Assembly (NCBI GenBank): GCA_949358305.1
Contig: OX442322.1
Span: 620,001-684,000 of the forward strand
Reading direction: 5' to 3'
DNA length: 64,000 nt
DNA from: Strigamia acuminata
Taxonomy: Eukaryota; Arthropoda; Chilopoda; Geophilomorpha; Linotaeniidae
Shown: piece after piece, positions 48,397-60,500 of the stretch
Layout of the letters: each line of letters starts with the position of its first letter
Numbering within the stretch: position 1 is the first letter of the stretch
The notes under the pieces: generated by a model
Told to the model about the DNA's origin: nothing
Database searches by the model: none
Seen by the model: only the letters and a program-made list of their open reading frames with translations
Program-made: the position numbers and the translations under genes

Positions 48397-51300
48397 TTTT
48401 GCACGGCTTCAGTGAGGGCGTCCACCAACTTTTCAATGTCCATTTTTGGTGCAGACTGCTTTTTTGGTTGCTGGCACTGTCTTGCCCAATGTCCTAATGC
48501 ACCGCAGTTATGACAAGGTGCGTTGTCAGGCGTCATCTTTGGTGTAGTAGCTGTTTCTACACTTCCTTCACTTTTAACTGATGCAGTCGTTGCTTGACTA
48601 TTGCTTTCAGTTTCCTGTGATTGAGTTTTAGCTGGAAATTCCAGTGAAAAAGTCTTTGGCGTATGACTTTGACCTTCTTTGGTGTCACTAGAGACTGTTG
48701 ACTTTGGTTGCATTGGCGGCTTGTATTTGGCCGTTGTCGCATTATTTTTGGCATAAAATGCATTTGTTGCTTCGACCAAAGTCTCAATGTGTTCGTCAGT
48801 CAATTCCATAGAGATTATTTGGTTACTTGCCATATCTCTTTGATCATCAACTTCCTGTGCCCATCTAGCTGTGGGTCTAGTTGGAATTTTTGGAGGAGGG
48901 TGAGGAGTTGGTTCATTATCTTTGCCGCGCTGAAATGTGACTTCCTTGCGAGGCATGGTGAATAGTGATCGAGGTTGCATCACTTTCGTACCTCCTCTAG
49001 CAAAGTTTGTTTGACGTCGCAGCAACTCCTCTTGTCCCCTTTGCTCCTCCGGCGGCAAATCTTTGATGTAACGGTCGTCAATGTACATCTGATTTGTCCT
49101 CATAAATTCAGCCAATTTCTCAAAAGAATTCGCCAAAGGTGCTTTGACCATTGACAACACTCTCTCTGAGAATTCCGTTAAACCTCGACGGAATTGGCGA
49201 TCAGCTGAAAAGTCATCAACATTGTATGGTAATTGATCAAGTAATTCCTCCGTCCTTCGCAAATACGAGCGGAGATCTTCACCTAGCATTTGTTTCAAGT
49301 TATCCTAATTATGGTATAAAGTCGCATTCGACTCTCCGTATTCCTTCATAAAAGCGCGCACAAATTCGTTCCAGGATGCAAATGAGCGACCATAGAACCA
49401 TTTTGCCGCACCTCCGGTCAGAATCTTAGGGATAATTTTGTCAAGTGTGGTTCTCGGGTCAATGCCGTGACTTCTTGCAATTTGCATTACGTCATCAAAA
49501 AATTGAGTTCCGGCTTGCCAAGTTCCATCAAACGGGTCTGGTGTTATTCTATCCCATTTTATTTGACTTGGGTCAGTGAATGTGTGTGACCAATTTCCAG
49601 CACAATATTTTCTAATTCTTTTTTGCAAAACCTCTTCCATCTCTTGAGCTTTGGATGGAATTCTTGCTAAACGTTCATCAATTTGACTATTAATGAATTC
49701 TCGCCACTGTGCAGGAGTCATTTGAGGTGCATTAGCTTCACCAGCAGGTGTTCTGTGCTCATCTGAACGATATTCGGATCGCTGTTGACGTTGTCCGAAA
49801 TTTCGTGAGTCATTTCCTTCATTTTGTCGAAAATGTTCCGAATTTGAGTATTTTCGTTCGTCATTTTCATTTCGTGTGCCTCCTGGTGGCGGACTATTGC
49901 GGCCTCTATGCCATTCATTTTGACGAGATTGTTCTTCGTCTTGATGAGAACCACCTCTTTGACGTGACTCATTGCGTTGTCGCGAATTGCCTCTCTGTCG
50001 TGATCGATCCCTATAATGCGAATCGTCTTCTCGGCGCGAGTCATTAGTATAATATCGCCGATCATAATTTTGATCTTCATATTGGTAACGTGAATCTCTT
50101 TCATGTGTGTTACCACGTGATGACGCGTAATAATCCCGTCTTTGATGTGAAACGTCATCATGGCGCCTATCTCGGTCTACATAATGGCAATTTCTTTCTG
50201 GAAATTCTTGTGTTGGGACTACTTGGTCACCTTGTGAGGGATAATGCTCAGTCTGGCGCCTTCCCTCATTTCGTTGTGACAGGTGGCGTTCATCCACATC
50301 TTGACTTGACGCGAAAGGATTTGCTGAAGCGCCCCGTTCTTGTTTTCCATCGTCTGTATTTTTTAATTTGTTCGAATCGTCTTCCCAAGGGCGAAAGGTT
50401 TTGTTGGCTTTCGGATTTTTCGATTGTTCGAAATTTGACGCACCAAATTGGTGTTGATCATTTTTTCCTGGCCAATCGCCTGCGTACACGTCGCGTGCAC
50501 GTTCATTTTGTCCCTTCGTCGCTGGAATTGTGACGGTTTCCGGTTGCAAATTAACTTCTGTTGTCTTTGTTCTGTGTTGAGTGGTCTGTCCTTGATTGTT
50601 GGGACAATGTTGAGCACTCCACTGGTCAATGACTTCAAATAAATTCCTAGTTGGTGACGATAGCAATTTTTTACTTGCTGAATCTTCTTCAGCACCTTCC
50701 CTCCCTCTTTTGGACGAAGTCCCAAAAGAATCAACCCTTTTCTGTCCAGTATCTGCTGGACGCGAGCTTCTCTGCGGTTCCGCAGCTCTCGGATAATTGA
50801 TGTGGGCGAGATACTTCATATCTTCTAGCTCCTTGCGCATCCGCTCGGCATCTTCTTGCGCTTGCAGAGTTGCTTGACGAAGACGGACATTTTCATCTTG
50901 AACTGCGGTCTCCATTGCCTTTTCTCGTGCAAACAAAGCTTGGTGCCGGGTGTCCAAGCGCACTTTAAAAGCTTCCATTTGGTCTTTTTCTTGTTGTAGT
51001 CGGTTTTCTTTCTGTTTCGTAACAAGCTCCAATTCCAATTTGGAATTTTTGAATTGGCATTCCTCCAACCTCATTTGTTTCATGAGTTGGTATTCCTCTG
51101 AGCCAGCAATTCGAATGTCATCTTCGCGTGCTTGTATTGCTGCTAATCGCTCCGCTGCTTCTTCATCTGTAATTGGGCCGCCTTCTAAATATTTCTGCTG
51201 CGCTTCTGTCAAACTGGTAGCTGCAGCTTGCATCAAATCGTGAATGCGTTGGCGGACCTTATCCAATCTTTCCTGGGTCGGGGTACTGGTTCCAGACGTC

Positions 51301-51665
51301 ACAGCGCTAATGTCCCTACTCCTGGACGCGGCAATACGGTGCGCTTTCAACAATCGGCCCCTTTTCTTGGCCACTATTAGCAACTCTTCGCGTGATAAAT
51401 GCGATAAGTCGGCCTTCAAACTGGCAGTAGAACTAACATTTTCTACTATTGACATGGGAGAGGGTGGGCGTGAGACGAGAGTATGGTCAACATTGTCCGA
51501 ATTAGGCCAAAGATCTTGACTGTATGGGTTCGGCGTTCGACCACTGTCGGCTGATCGTGACGACGATCGCGAGCGGGTGTCGTGATGTCCTTCCGACGCT
51601 CCGTCCCTCTGTCTGGTCCTGCGTGCCGGACCTTTCCCTCTTCCTGCTTCTCTGTCTTGTTGCAT
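48372..51665 (-). pseudogene. gag: Gypsy-2 gag with in-frame stop
   Basis: Starts at ATG 51665 (MQQDREAGRGKG) and runs about 1100 codons to 48372 in one frame, interrupted by a single TAG at 49305-49307. The N-terminal part is Arg/Ser-rich, about residues 160-300 form a Glu/Lys/Gln coiled-coil-like region, about 500-650 are Arg/Asp/Tyr/Ser-rich and RNA-binding-like, then comes the capsid segment (TPDPFDGTWQAGTQFFDDVM, KWFYGRSFASWNEFVRAFMK). After the stop, RQFRRGLTEF and a zinc knuckle CHNCGALGHWARQC follow. The stop separates capsid from nucleocapsid. Confidence 0.85.
48393..48399 (-). promoter_or_regulatory. -1 ribosomal frameshift site A AAA AAC
   Basis: The gag-frame codons on the minus strand are CAA AAA AAC TTG. 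The heptamer is in the correct phase, and a -1 slip enters the protease frame before the gag stop at 48372. The downstream GCGAGCGCGGGACC is GC-rich. Confidence 0.85.
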
Positions 51666-51804
51666 GGTCAATCAAAGAGTGAAGAAAGAAACAGACTTAT
51701 AACTAACAAGATTTCACAAAAAAAAAAAAAAAAATTTTGGAGGTCCCTAGAATTTTACACAAAAATGCAAATCCACTTAAGGTTCAAATGGACAGGCCCC
51801 CAAG

Positions 51805-53249
51805 TGAAGTGAACCGGAATCTTATTACTAAAACTGACTCACTAAGGATTGCCGTTTATAGGACTTACAAAACTCACTATCACTAAAATTTATATTTAGT
51901 CTAATTGGCCTAAGTGAATTTAACTAACAAACTAATTTCAAAGAATACAAATGTTTTTCTCTTTTTAAAAAACTCCCAATATAGATTTATTCTTAGTCTT
52001 GAATAAATCACTAAACTTACAAACAATATACGAAATTACAAAGCTTTCTTAACATTACTTTTTACCGTTAACATAACCAAAATACTAAACAAAATACTTA
52101 TCGAAATTAGGAAAATAGGAATAAAATAAAGAAGATGGCGGCGACGGCGCTGGTTTTCCGTCCTCGACGCTGTTTCGTTCCTCTCCAAATCCTGCGACGG
52201 CTGGGCGCTGGATTTCCTCCTTCTCGACTCCGTCTCGTTGGTGGAACGTTCTCGTACGCCGACGGAACGTTTTCCCGACGTTTTCTTCAAACGCGACGTC
52301 TCACAAACGTCCGCACTCCCACGACTAAATCACCTCGATAAACGATTACCCACACGACTCGGGTCTCTGCTCGGCACGACGGCGCGACAGACGACCGTGA
52401 CGGTGGCGAAAACGTCTCGGTTGCGTTACAGACTGGCCAATTTGCCAACACCCTCGACTCGGATCTCGTGCGGCACGCCGGCACACACGACAATCTTGAC
52501 GGCGGGCTGACTAAACGGTCAAATAAATATCTCGTCGCTAATTAAGCGACAAGAAACAAATGTCTCACAACAACAAATTGATTGTTGCAAGAAGCGGGCT
52601 CTCGTGATAACAATGTGGTTATCACAAGAAAATATCTCGTAACAGTGGGTTCACTGTTACAAGAAAATGATGAGTCTTAAAATCTTGGCAAATTAGCCAC
52701 AAAATCACAGCAGAGTTTTCAGGTTTTCTGGATGCAATTTCACGTGGTGGTTTCAACAAGGTTTTCAAAATAAGACTGAAGTGTTTCTGCTAAATTTCCT
52801 TATTAGCAGGAAACACTTCCTGTATTGCTTAGCTTGTGGGTGGGTTGCCCTGGCAACCTCCCGCTCAGCTGTTTTCTGCAGACAGGCAGAGTTCTAAAAA
52901 TAACTATTAATTAGCTTTTAATCGCTCAATTATGCTGCTGTCATTTTGTGGCACAAAATAATAACAAAACTGCCAATTTTGGCAACTTTCAAGACTCAAA
53001 ATAAATTCAACTGGTTTATAATTCAAATGCATATATTTTATTCGATTTACATACAAAATGGTGATCTCAAACTCGAATTAACTTATTTCGAGATAAAAAT
53101 GCAAAATAATAATAAAATAAAGCAAACTTTTGCTAAATGCACTAAATAAATAAAATTCGGAATTATTCATTTCTTTTCGCTTGAAATTGACTTATTTTCA
53201 AAGCAATCAAATAAAAATAAAACCTCTCGGTGGCATCCGGGCCACCGCA
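51805..53249 (-). repeat. Gypsy-2 5' LTR (outer, right)
   Basis: 1445 bp, matching the left outer LTR. On its sense downstream side (51802-51780) the minus strand reads TGGGGGCCTGTCC, a primer-site-like TGG start that I could not assign to a tRNA. ACGT (53250-53253) follows as the target duplication. Confidence 0.95.
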
Positions 53250-53252
53250 ACG

Positions 53253-53532
53253 TGTATAGTTGTATCGCATTATTCAAGCGATGATATGTTCTTTTGTTCG
53301 ATATTATTGTTTACTTTTGACCACGTGAAAGATCACGCTTGTTATTGTATGTAACTTGTATTAATTGCCTACAGGTGGCACCAGGTAGTTTGAGTCACAT
53401 GACTTAGAAATAAAGCTTCACTCTATGTTTTGCTTTTGACCTGTAAATACTGTGTTCATTATTTCTACACTAATGCTTTCCACTCCACTGATAAATTAGA
53501 CATTCTGCACTATTTAATAGTACACACCAACA
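53253..53532 (+). repeat. Copia-2 5' LTR (candidate)
   Basis: About 280 bp, beginning TGTATAGTTG and ending CCAACA directly before the primer site. AATAAA is near 53410. The size is typical of a short Copia LTR. Its first base is shared with the Gypsy-2 target duplication, so Gypsy-2 inserted at this edge. The 3' LTR lies beyond the window. Confidence 0.5.
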
Positions 53533-53533
53533 A

Positions 53534-53544
53534 GGTTATGGGCC
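53534..53544 (+). promoter_or_regulatory. Copia-2 primer site (internal initiator tRNA-Met)
   Basis: GGTTATGGGCC is complementary to the anticodon-arm segment GGCCCAUAACC of initiator tRNA-Met, the priming mode known for Drosophila copia, which uses a cleaved tRNA half. Confidence 0.7.
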
Positions 53545-54258
53545 GATATAACCAGGAAAGCATTAAAAATCATTTGGGATGATTTTCAACCATTCAGAGC
53601 CAATTGGAGATGTTTTGGAAAATTTCCTCCAATTTATCCAAAATGGTGGCGCCCACAACTGAAGCAAGAAGCTTGTGTTTGTGCCAGGATTCTAGAGGTT
53701 TCAATGCAGCAAAGAGTCATCAGACAGCACGGAAACACTAAACATTATTTTTAAACAATTCTTTTCCTTTGTTTGGAAGTTTGATTTCCGTGTTGCGGGC
53801 CGCAATACGTTTCGTTGACGTGACGACAACAATTTCGGAAGAGAAACGAACACTATACGACGACGATAATTCCTGTCAACCACACGCGAAGTGTGAACCG
53901 GAATTTTGGACGAAAAAGGACAAAAACGGAACTCAAAAACGCGAGACGACACAAGAATCGAGCAGGAAAGACAATGTTGGGTTGCAACCACACGTGAAGT
54001 GTGATTCCATGCGAAATACAGCAGGAAAACGTCTCGAAGACATCGTTTTTGAATATATTTATTGAATTTAAGTCATTTGAATTGTTTAACTAGCTTAGTG
54101 TTGTGATAGGATTGCTACTAACGTAGTATAAGAGCGAAATAACATCACAACTTTGCACTTTGTTGTGATTATCAGTACAGAAAGTGTTTTTTTTGCAATT
54201 TGTGATAATTTGTAAACAAAAGTGGACAAAGTGAGCAAAAAGGAACTGCCAAACTATC
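53545..54258 (+). other. Copia-2 5' leader
   Basis: No credible gene. Two related segments carry small hairpins (CACACgcgaaGTGTG near 53881 and CACACgtgaaGTGTG near 53990). Confidence 0.5.
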
Positions 54259-56170
54259 ATGGATGCAGAAAAACCAGAGCGAAAAGTAACATTACTTAAC
54301 AGGATGAACTATGATTCGTGGAAACAACAAATCAAAGTCCTTTTGATGCATCACGGCTGTTGGGCTTTCACTGACGGAACACAAGAAGCGCTGGCGCCGG
54401 GAGCATCATGGCGTGATCGTTCAGATTATCAACTGCGAAAGGGGCGAGCGTTCAGCCTAATTTATTATGCAATAGAAGAGCAAAATCACGAATTGCTCAG
54501 CGGGATCAAAGACGCGAAAACGGCGTGGGACACGCTGAAGACTAACTTCGAACCGGTCTCGAGGGCGAGAATAATACGTCTGCTGGACGAATTTTTCAGC
54601 CTCAAATACGATCAGGCGACGGAAACGATCGGTGTATTCGCCGCCAAGATACGCAATGCAGCGAAACAACTAGCCGATGTCAAACATAACTTGGCGAATT
54701 TATATCAAGCTTTTCAACTGATCCGATACCTGCCACAGGAATACCAGTCCATTGTCCAAAACATTTATCGATGGGAAGATAAAGATTTCACGTTGGAGAA
54801 AGTGGAAGCAGAATTGGTCGCTGAAGAAGGGAGACTCGCACAACAGAAGCGTGATTCGGGACAAAGATCAATCATAGATGCGTTCAGCACAGCATCAAAC
54901 TCTTCTAGCAATAACGGTACTGATAATTCGTCAAAATCTCAGCAGCCGGGCAATTATAGCCAAAATAATCGAGGATATCAAGGACAAAAGGGCAGAGGCA
55001 GATCGAATTATCGAGGTGGAACAAACACGAGGAATTTCAGAGGAAATACGACCGGATCATCAGGACGAGGGCCGTGTTTTCGGTGTAATCAACAAGGACA
55101 TTGGGCAAAGGATTGCACAGCACAGCTCCAGCCGGCGAACAATTTAAACACCAATACTGCCGAAGATTTGGACAATGAAATTTTAGAAATTGGGTTTCTC
55201 ACGGAATTAAGCGAGGAAGAGTTGCTGCAATGCAGCGCAGCCAACAATTGCTGGATATATGACACGGGAGCGACTGGGCATTTCTGTAAAGATAGAAATC
55301 AGTTCTCCAGTTTTACTGAGACCACTGGGACGATAAGCCAAGCAGACAAGAAGACGTTAATTAAAATTCAAGGCGTTGGCAACGTTTGCATCATGTGCGT
55401 GGTTGGAAACGAAACAATTCCAATACCCTGAATTCCAATACACTGAAGAAAGTTTACTACGCGCCCGACTTGAGAAGGAACTTACTATCGGGGCCATGCA
55501 TAGATGAAGCCAGATGCAAGGTCGCAGTTGGTTCGGGATTAGTAAAGATTTATGATCCGCAGTGGAAAAGACAGTTAATGGAAGGTGTGAAGAAAGATAG
55601 ACTTTATTACATCAAAACTAGTGACAAGAAACTCGAAATTGCAGAACCGCAAGAAAAGAATGATAATTTGGAGAATGATGATCGTCAGTATTATTCGGAT
55701 GAAGACTTCAGGCCACCGCTACCCCCGCCAATCCCAGCCAACAAGAAAGAAGTTGAACAAGGGGAATTACCTGAACTGAAATTTAAGTTCCGACTGCCGG
55801 AGGAGAAACTGCGAGCTAATCCACCTAGGACTGTACCGCAAGCGACAGCAGAAGCGCAAAAACCTGCCCGCACTATACCTCCACTAGTTTGGAAAAAGAC
55901 AGAGAAATTTAGACCAACCGGACAAAAAGACGTGGAATATACAATCGAAGGATACGAGAAACCGAAGTTACGTTCGATACCAGATGTGAAACGATACTGC
56001 GCGGACCACAATCTCTGTGTTCCTGAGCATCTTTTTGAAGATAAGGAAAAGAAGCAGCCATCTGGATTGAGCGCAACAGCCGACAATTTCGATTTAGACT
56101 TGGACGACTCAAGTCTTGACTTTGAGGCCAATTATCTAGAAGTACATATTCCTGTCCGCTATGAAGAAAT
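54259..56170 (+). pseudogene. gag-pol: Copia-2 gag-protease and linker, integrase deleted
   Basis: The first frame starts at ATG 54259. It has a Copia Gag domain (NRMNYDSWKQQIKVLL), Gly/Asn/Arg-rich region, zinc knuckle CFRCNQQGHWAKDC (near 55075) and protease motif WIYDTGATGHFC (near 55253). It ends at TGA 55429. The coding signal continues in another frame (55386 onward, LKKVYYAPDLRRNLLSG, DRLYYIKTSDKK), beside a 15-bp tandem duplication of aattccaataccctg. From there a proline-rich linker passes directly into the IN-RT linker (RSIPDVKRYCADHNLCVPEH). The GAG-pre-integrase and integrase core are absent. The frame is cut at 56170 by Copia-1. Confidence 0.85.
56166..56170. repeat. Copia-1 target duplication GAAAT (left)
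   Basis: GAAAT precedes the 5' LTR and recurs at 63061-63065 after the 3' LTR. Copia integrases make 5-bp duplications. The host reading frame of Copia-2 is in register on both sides. Confidence 0.95.
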
Positions 56171-56642
56171 TGTTGTTTATCGATGCCAAACAGTCCTCCG
56201 TACTTGTTTTGCGCATTTCTTAATGTATTACTGCATTATGCAGCCTAGTGTATTTATTAGGATTTATTTCATTATTTAACATTGGGCATAATGCTGCCTC
56301 TATACTGTTTACATTTGTATTACTTATTATCAACACCAGATGGTGTGCATGTATGTTTTTCACAATCACAATGGCCGCTTGCACGCCAGCAAGCACTCAT
56401 GTATTTTCTCCATCTAAATGGACCAAATTATGTAAGCATTTTCGTTTTTATTAAACATTTAGTTTATTTTACATTGTGTTTGCTATATATAAGCACTTTA
56501 GAGTGCAGTGGCATTATTTTCCAACCGTTTTCAAGCGTTGGAATTGCGCGCACGTCATTGCGCTCACATTTGCCGTGTTTAGGCATCTAATCACGCTTCC
56601 ACACACAGTATTTCATACTGTGCAGCGCACTCCTCTGCTACA
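56171..56642 (+). repeat. Copia-1 5' LTR
   Basis: It begins TGTTGTTTATCGATGCC and ends CTCCTCTGCTACA. A TATA box CTATATATAAGC lies near 56491. CACCAGATGGTG is near 56333. The last bases nearly copy the 3' end of initiator tRNA-Met. Confidence 0.95.
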
Positions 56643-56682
56643 AGTGGTAGCAGAGACTCCTCTGCTACAAGTGGTAGCAGAG
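56629..56682 (+). repeat. 27-bp tandem duplication of the LTR/primer-site junction
   Basis: Units 56629-56655 and 56656-56682 are identical. Each contains CTCTGCTACA, then AG, then TGGTAGCAGAG, so each is a hairpin (CTCTGCTAC/GTAGCAGAG) and each carries a primer site (56645-56655 and 56672-56682) complementary to the 3' end of initiator tRNA-Met. Confidence 0.9.
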
Positions 56683-57541
56683 GATGGTTGCCACATAAAA
56701 CGACCATTCTTTGCGTAATTTTCAACGTAACATTCGCGAAATTCGCGTTTTTGCGCCGAAATTTGTTTAATTTCAGGTATCAACGATTTTGCTTCGAGTT
56801 TCGTTTTGCGAACGTTCCCGACGAACAGCCGACGTTCCCACGCAGTCTGCGTGCACGATTCCACAATTTCTCATTTAATATTGTCCGAATTTCCGCGGGA
56901 CTCGCGATTTTCGAGACAATTTTTGCATATTTTCAGATTTCCAACAAGATTCGACGTTGGAAACCCACTGGACGCAGTGTGAACGACGAATTGAGGAATA
57001 TCCCGACCTCGTACAGAGTGTACGGTCGTTGTAACGACGATTTGAGATTTTTCGGAGATTTAATCGACGAATTACGACGATTTTCGCATTTAAATGCGCA
57101 ACAACGCCATTTTCGATTCTCGAATATTGGCGCAACGTCTCATCACACTAATTAATACTTGCCTTTCAGTTGTCGTAATTAGCTTGTTAGTATTTAAGGT
57201 CGTATTAAGTTTTTGTGGGTCCTTTAGAATAGTTTTTGCTCTTCTGTTCCAGTCGGAACTACCGCATTAACTCATTCCTAGCCAGTGCTTACCGTGGCCA
57301 ACAGGTACTCCCGCGCCTCCAGGCAGGCGAACGGACCCCTGTGTGTTGGCTGGCTAGGGTTATTTGGCCACTTCAGAAGTGGTCGCCCAATTCGATTGAT
57401 ATCCGCTTTGACAGTGCTCCGATTAGTGCGCCGTATTTGTGTAGTGCTACGCGATATTGTGCACCGAGACCGTCAAGTGCTCCAATTGTACCATTCTCCA
57501 TCCAGTATGTTTTGCTACGGATTGTTTCGTAACTCCACGTC
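56683..57541 (+). other. Copia-1 5' leader
   Basis: 0.86 kb, CG-rich, with ORFs that have no family match (56688-57155 is the longest). It probably carries packaging and translation-control signals. Confidence 0.5.
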
Positions 57542-60500
57542 ATGTCGAAGTCCGCAGACGGAAATCCAGGACGTCTTCCCATCCTTAGCGTAGGAAACTA
57601 CGAACTTTGGCAGCGCTCAATGCGCATGGTACTCCGAAGCGAGGAATTGTGGGAACACGTAACGGAAGAAGAGGAGGAAGATTTCCTTAAAACAGCTGGG
57701 GACAAGGAGAAAAAGAAGTACAAGCGTCGGAAAGCCAAAGCATTAGGCTTAATATACTGTTCTGTAAGCGAGGCGAAGAAGTCTGCGCTAGATGATTGTA
57801 AAACCCCGAAGGAAGCATGGGACATTTTAGCCAACATTTATGCGCCATCATCTCGTGCGCAACAGGCAGCCATGCGCCGCGAATTTTTGAATTTGCGCCT
57901 AGAGCAGGGCGAAGATATGGCCGACTTCTTAGGACGCGTTGACTATCATGTCCGCCAAATGAAGGATATCGGAGAGATAACTTCGTCTGATCACCACGCT
58001 TACCAATACTTGGACTTATTACCTCGTGAATATTCACAGATTTCATTCACAACATATCACTTGCCCAAAGGAGAATTTACACCAAAGAAAGTGTCTGAAC
58101 AATTGCTCGCGGAACATATGCGACTCAAAGCTATGGATTCGCGCGACATAGACAATTCTAAATCTCCACGTGCCTATGCTGGTGAAAAACAGCAACGTGG
58201 GAGAAATCGTTCTCGTCCCTCTCGACCGTTATCTTCGGTGCAGTGTTTTAATTGCCAGGAATTTGGCCATTACGCAAATAAATGTCCATTATCGCCGCGC
58301 CGAGATGACAAAAATCAACCGACAGCTTCACTTCAAAGGAAGCCAAGAAGTTCTAGCCGCAAACGCAACAAGAGCTCAAACCGTGATGATTCGAGGCCAA
58401 GGGGGAATTCCAGCGCAAGACGGGAAACGAACTTTTTCGCCAGTGCGCCTCAACCAATGCCCACAATTCACTTCATGCAATCACATGAATGGATAGTGGA
58501 TTGTGGGGCAACGGATCATGTGTGCTACGTCCAGGCTTGGTTTCAGGACTTTGTTAAAGTTGTGCCCTTTAACATAGCATTAGGTCAAGGACATTCCGAA
58601 GTTCTTGGAAAGGGCAAAGTCCAGATTGTCACAATGATCAACAATGTAGAATGTGTCGCGAATCTCCAAGATGTGCTGTTTGCGCCAAAATTTGAGGCAA
58701 ATTTGATCTCCATATCAAAAATGGACAAAGCCAAACATCATATCCATATTTGGGATGGAGGAGTCCATGTCTACAAATCCGATATCAATCATCCAATGCT
58801 TCGAGCCAAAGAAAAGGGCGGTCTGTATTACGTCGACAGCTTATGTACACCCTCAACGGTCATATCAACAGTTAATGCGCCTGTTATACAGACGACCGCT
58901 CCAGCCCGAACATTAGTCACTGCAGAAGAGGACTACATTCAATATCCAAAGGCAAAGAAAAAGTCGAAGGACCCGGAACTGTTTACGGATTTTCGGCTCG
59001 AATTTCCTCCTTTGCCGAATGAAATTCCTCCACCTGCACCAATTAAAGTAACCCAGTCCAAGACACTTCCTGTACCTACTCCCACCAATCCGTTACCTCA
59101 AGTCCCATCCTTTGCCAAGACATTAAAGGCAAACCCACCGATCTCCCAACCGAGTTCAAATTCAAAACCGAATTCAAAGCCAACCAACGCAAAGAAGGTT
59201 GCAGCACCATCGGTTAAAAAGGATGCGACAGGGATATGGCACAGCAGATTGGGTCATCTCCACACCAATGCAATGAAACTTTTGGCCGGAAATGACCAAG
59301 TTTATGGGGTCACACCGGCAGAAGTAAACAAAGAACTTTCATGTAATCATTGTCGAATTGCGAAATCAACGCGCATTTCTCACAAACCCGATGAACATCC
59401 AATATCTACAAAAGCTTTAGATCTCCTACACATGGACGTGTGGGGAGCATCAAGAACAACTTCCTACGGAGGCGCGCGTTATGTGCTGACTATTATCGAT
59501 GACGCCACGCGCTATGCCTGGATATTTCCGATGGCCCAAAAATCCCAAGTGTTTGGACTCTTTAAGGACTATGTCACACGAATTGAACGAGTGACGGGCA
59601 AACGAGTCAAGGCCATCCGAACAGACCGAGGAGGGGAATTCTTATCAAACGAATTTGACCGCTATCTAAAAGAGACCGGAATTCAGGCCCAAAGGACCAA
59701 TCCACATAGCCCCGCTATGAATGGCACAGCGGAGCGAATAAACCGCACCATGGAGGATTACACGCGTGCCATACTAGATGAAACTGGACTTCCAAACGAA
59801 CTTTGGGCGGAATTCGCAGTGACTTTCTCGTACATAAAGAACCGGTGTCCTCATTCTCGTCTCAAAAATGAGGTGCCCTATATCCTGTGGCGACGACGTG
59901 CCCTTTCGCTCAGACACCTGCGCAAGTTAGGCTCCAAGTGCTGGGTTCATCATACAGCGCCCGGCAGGGACAAATTGGATCCACGAGCTTGGGAGGGCTA
60001 TTTAGTCGGATACGCCACGACAACGCGAGGTTATCACGTCTGGAATCCAACAGATAACAAGGTTATCGAGTCCATTCACGTCAAAATAGATGAACGGCAG
60101 TCCTATAAACGCTCAAATCATTATCGAGGTCCACAGGAACCGTGGACAGGACCAGATTTGAACCAAACGCATCAAGCGTCACAAATTTATGAACCATTGC
60201 GCATTTCACAACCGCAAGTGAGATTTGACGACGAGTTGGAATATACCGATTGGCCCAAATTTCCGGATTCGGAAGATGAATGCGATACAGACTATGACTC
60301 TGACGATTTAGCTCCGCCAGGCGCTCAAGCCCGGACACCACCAGGGTCTCCAATTAGGATTCCAACACCTGTCCTATCTCCAATAATTTCTCCAGTGATA
60401 TCTCGAGCGCCAAGTCCACTTATCACACCAGGTAATACACCAACTCACACACCGCCAGGAACACCACCGGGTTCACCACCACGTTTTGTGAACGCTCGTC

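Larger units (their letters stand above)
36826..53249 (-). mobile_element. Gypsy-2: 16.4-kb rearranged Ty3/Gypsy element
   Basis: The outer LTRs (36826-38270 and 51805-53249) are both 1445 bp and nearly identical, and a 4-bp duplication ACGT flanks them (36822-36825 and 53250-53253). In sense order the element has the 5' LTR (right), gag, -1 frameshift site, protease, then an internal third LTR (45891-47305), an inverted duplication, RT-RH-IN, a spacer, a 812-aa ORF3, a polypurine tract and the 3' LTR (left). gag has an in-frame stop. The intact duplication shows that the outer structure integrated as a unit. The copy is defective. Confidence 0.9.
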
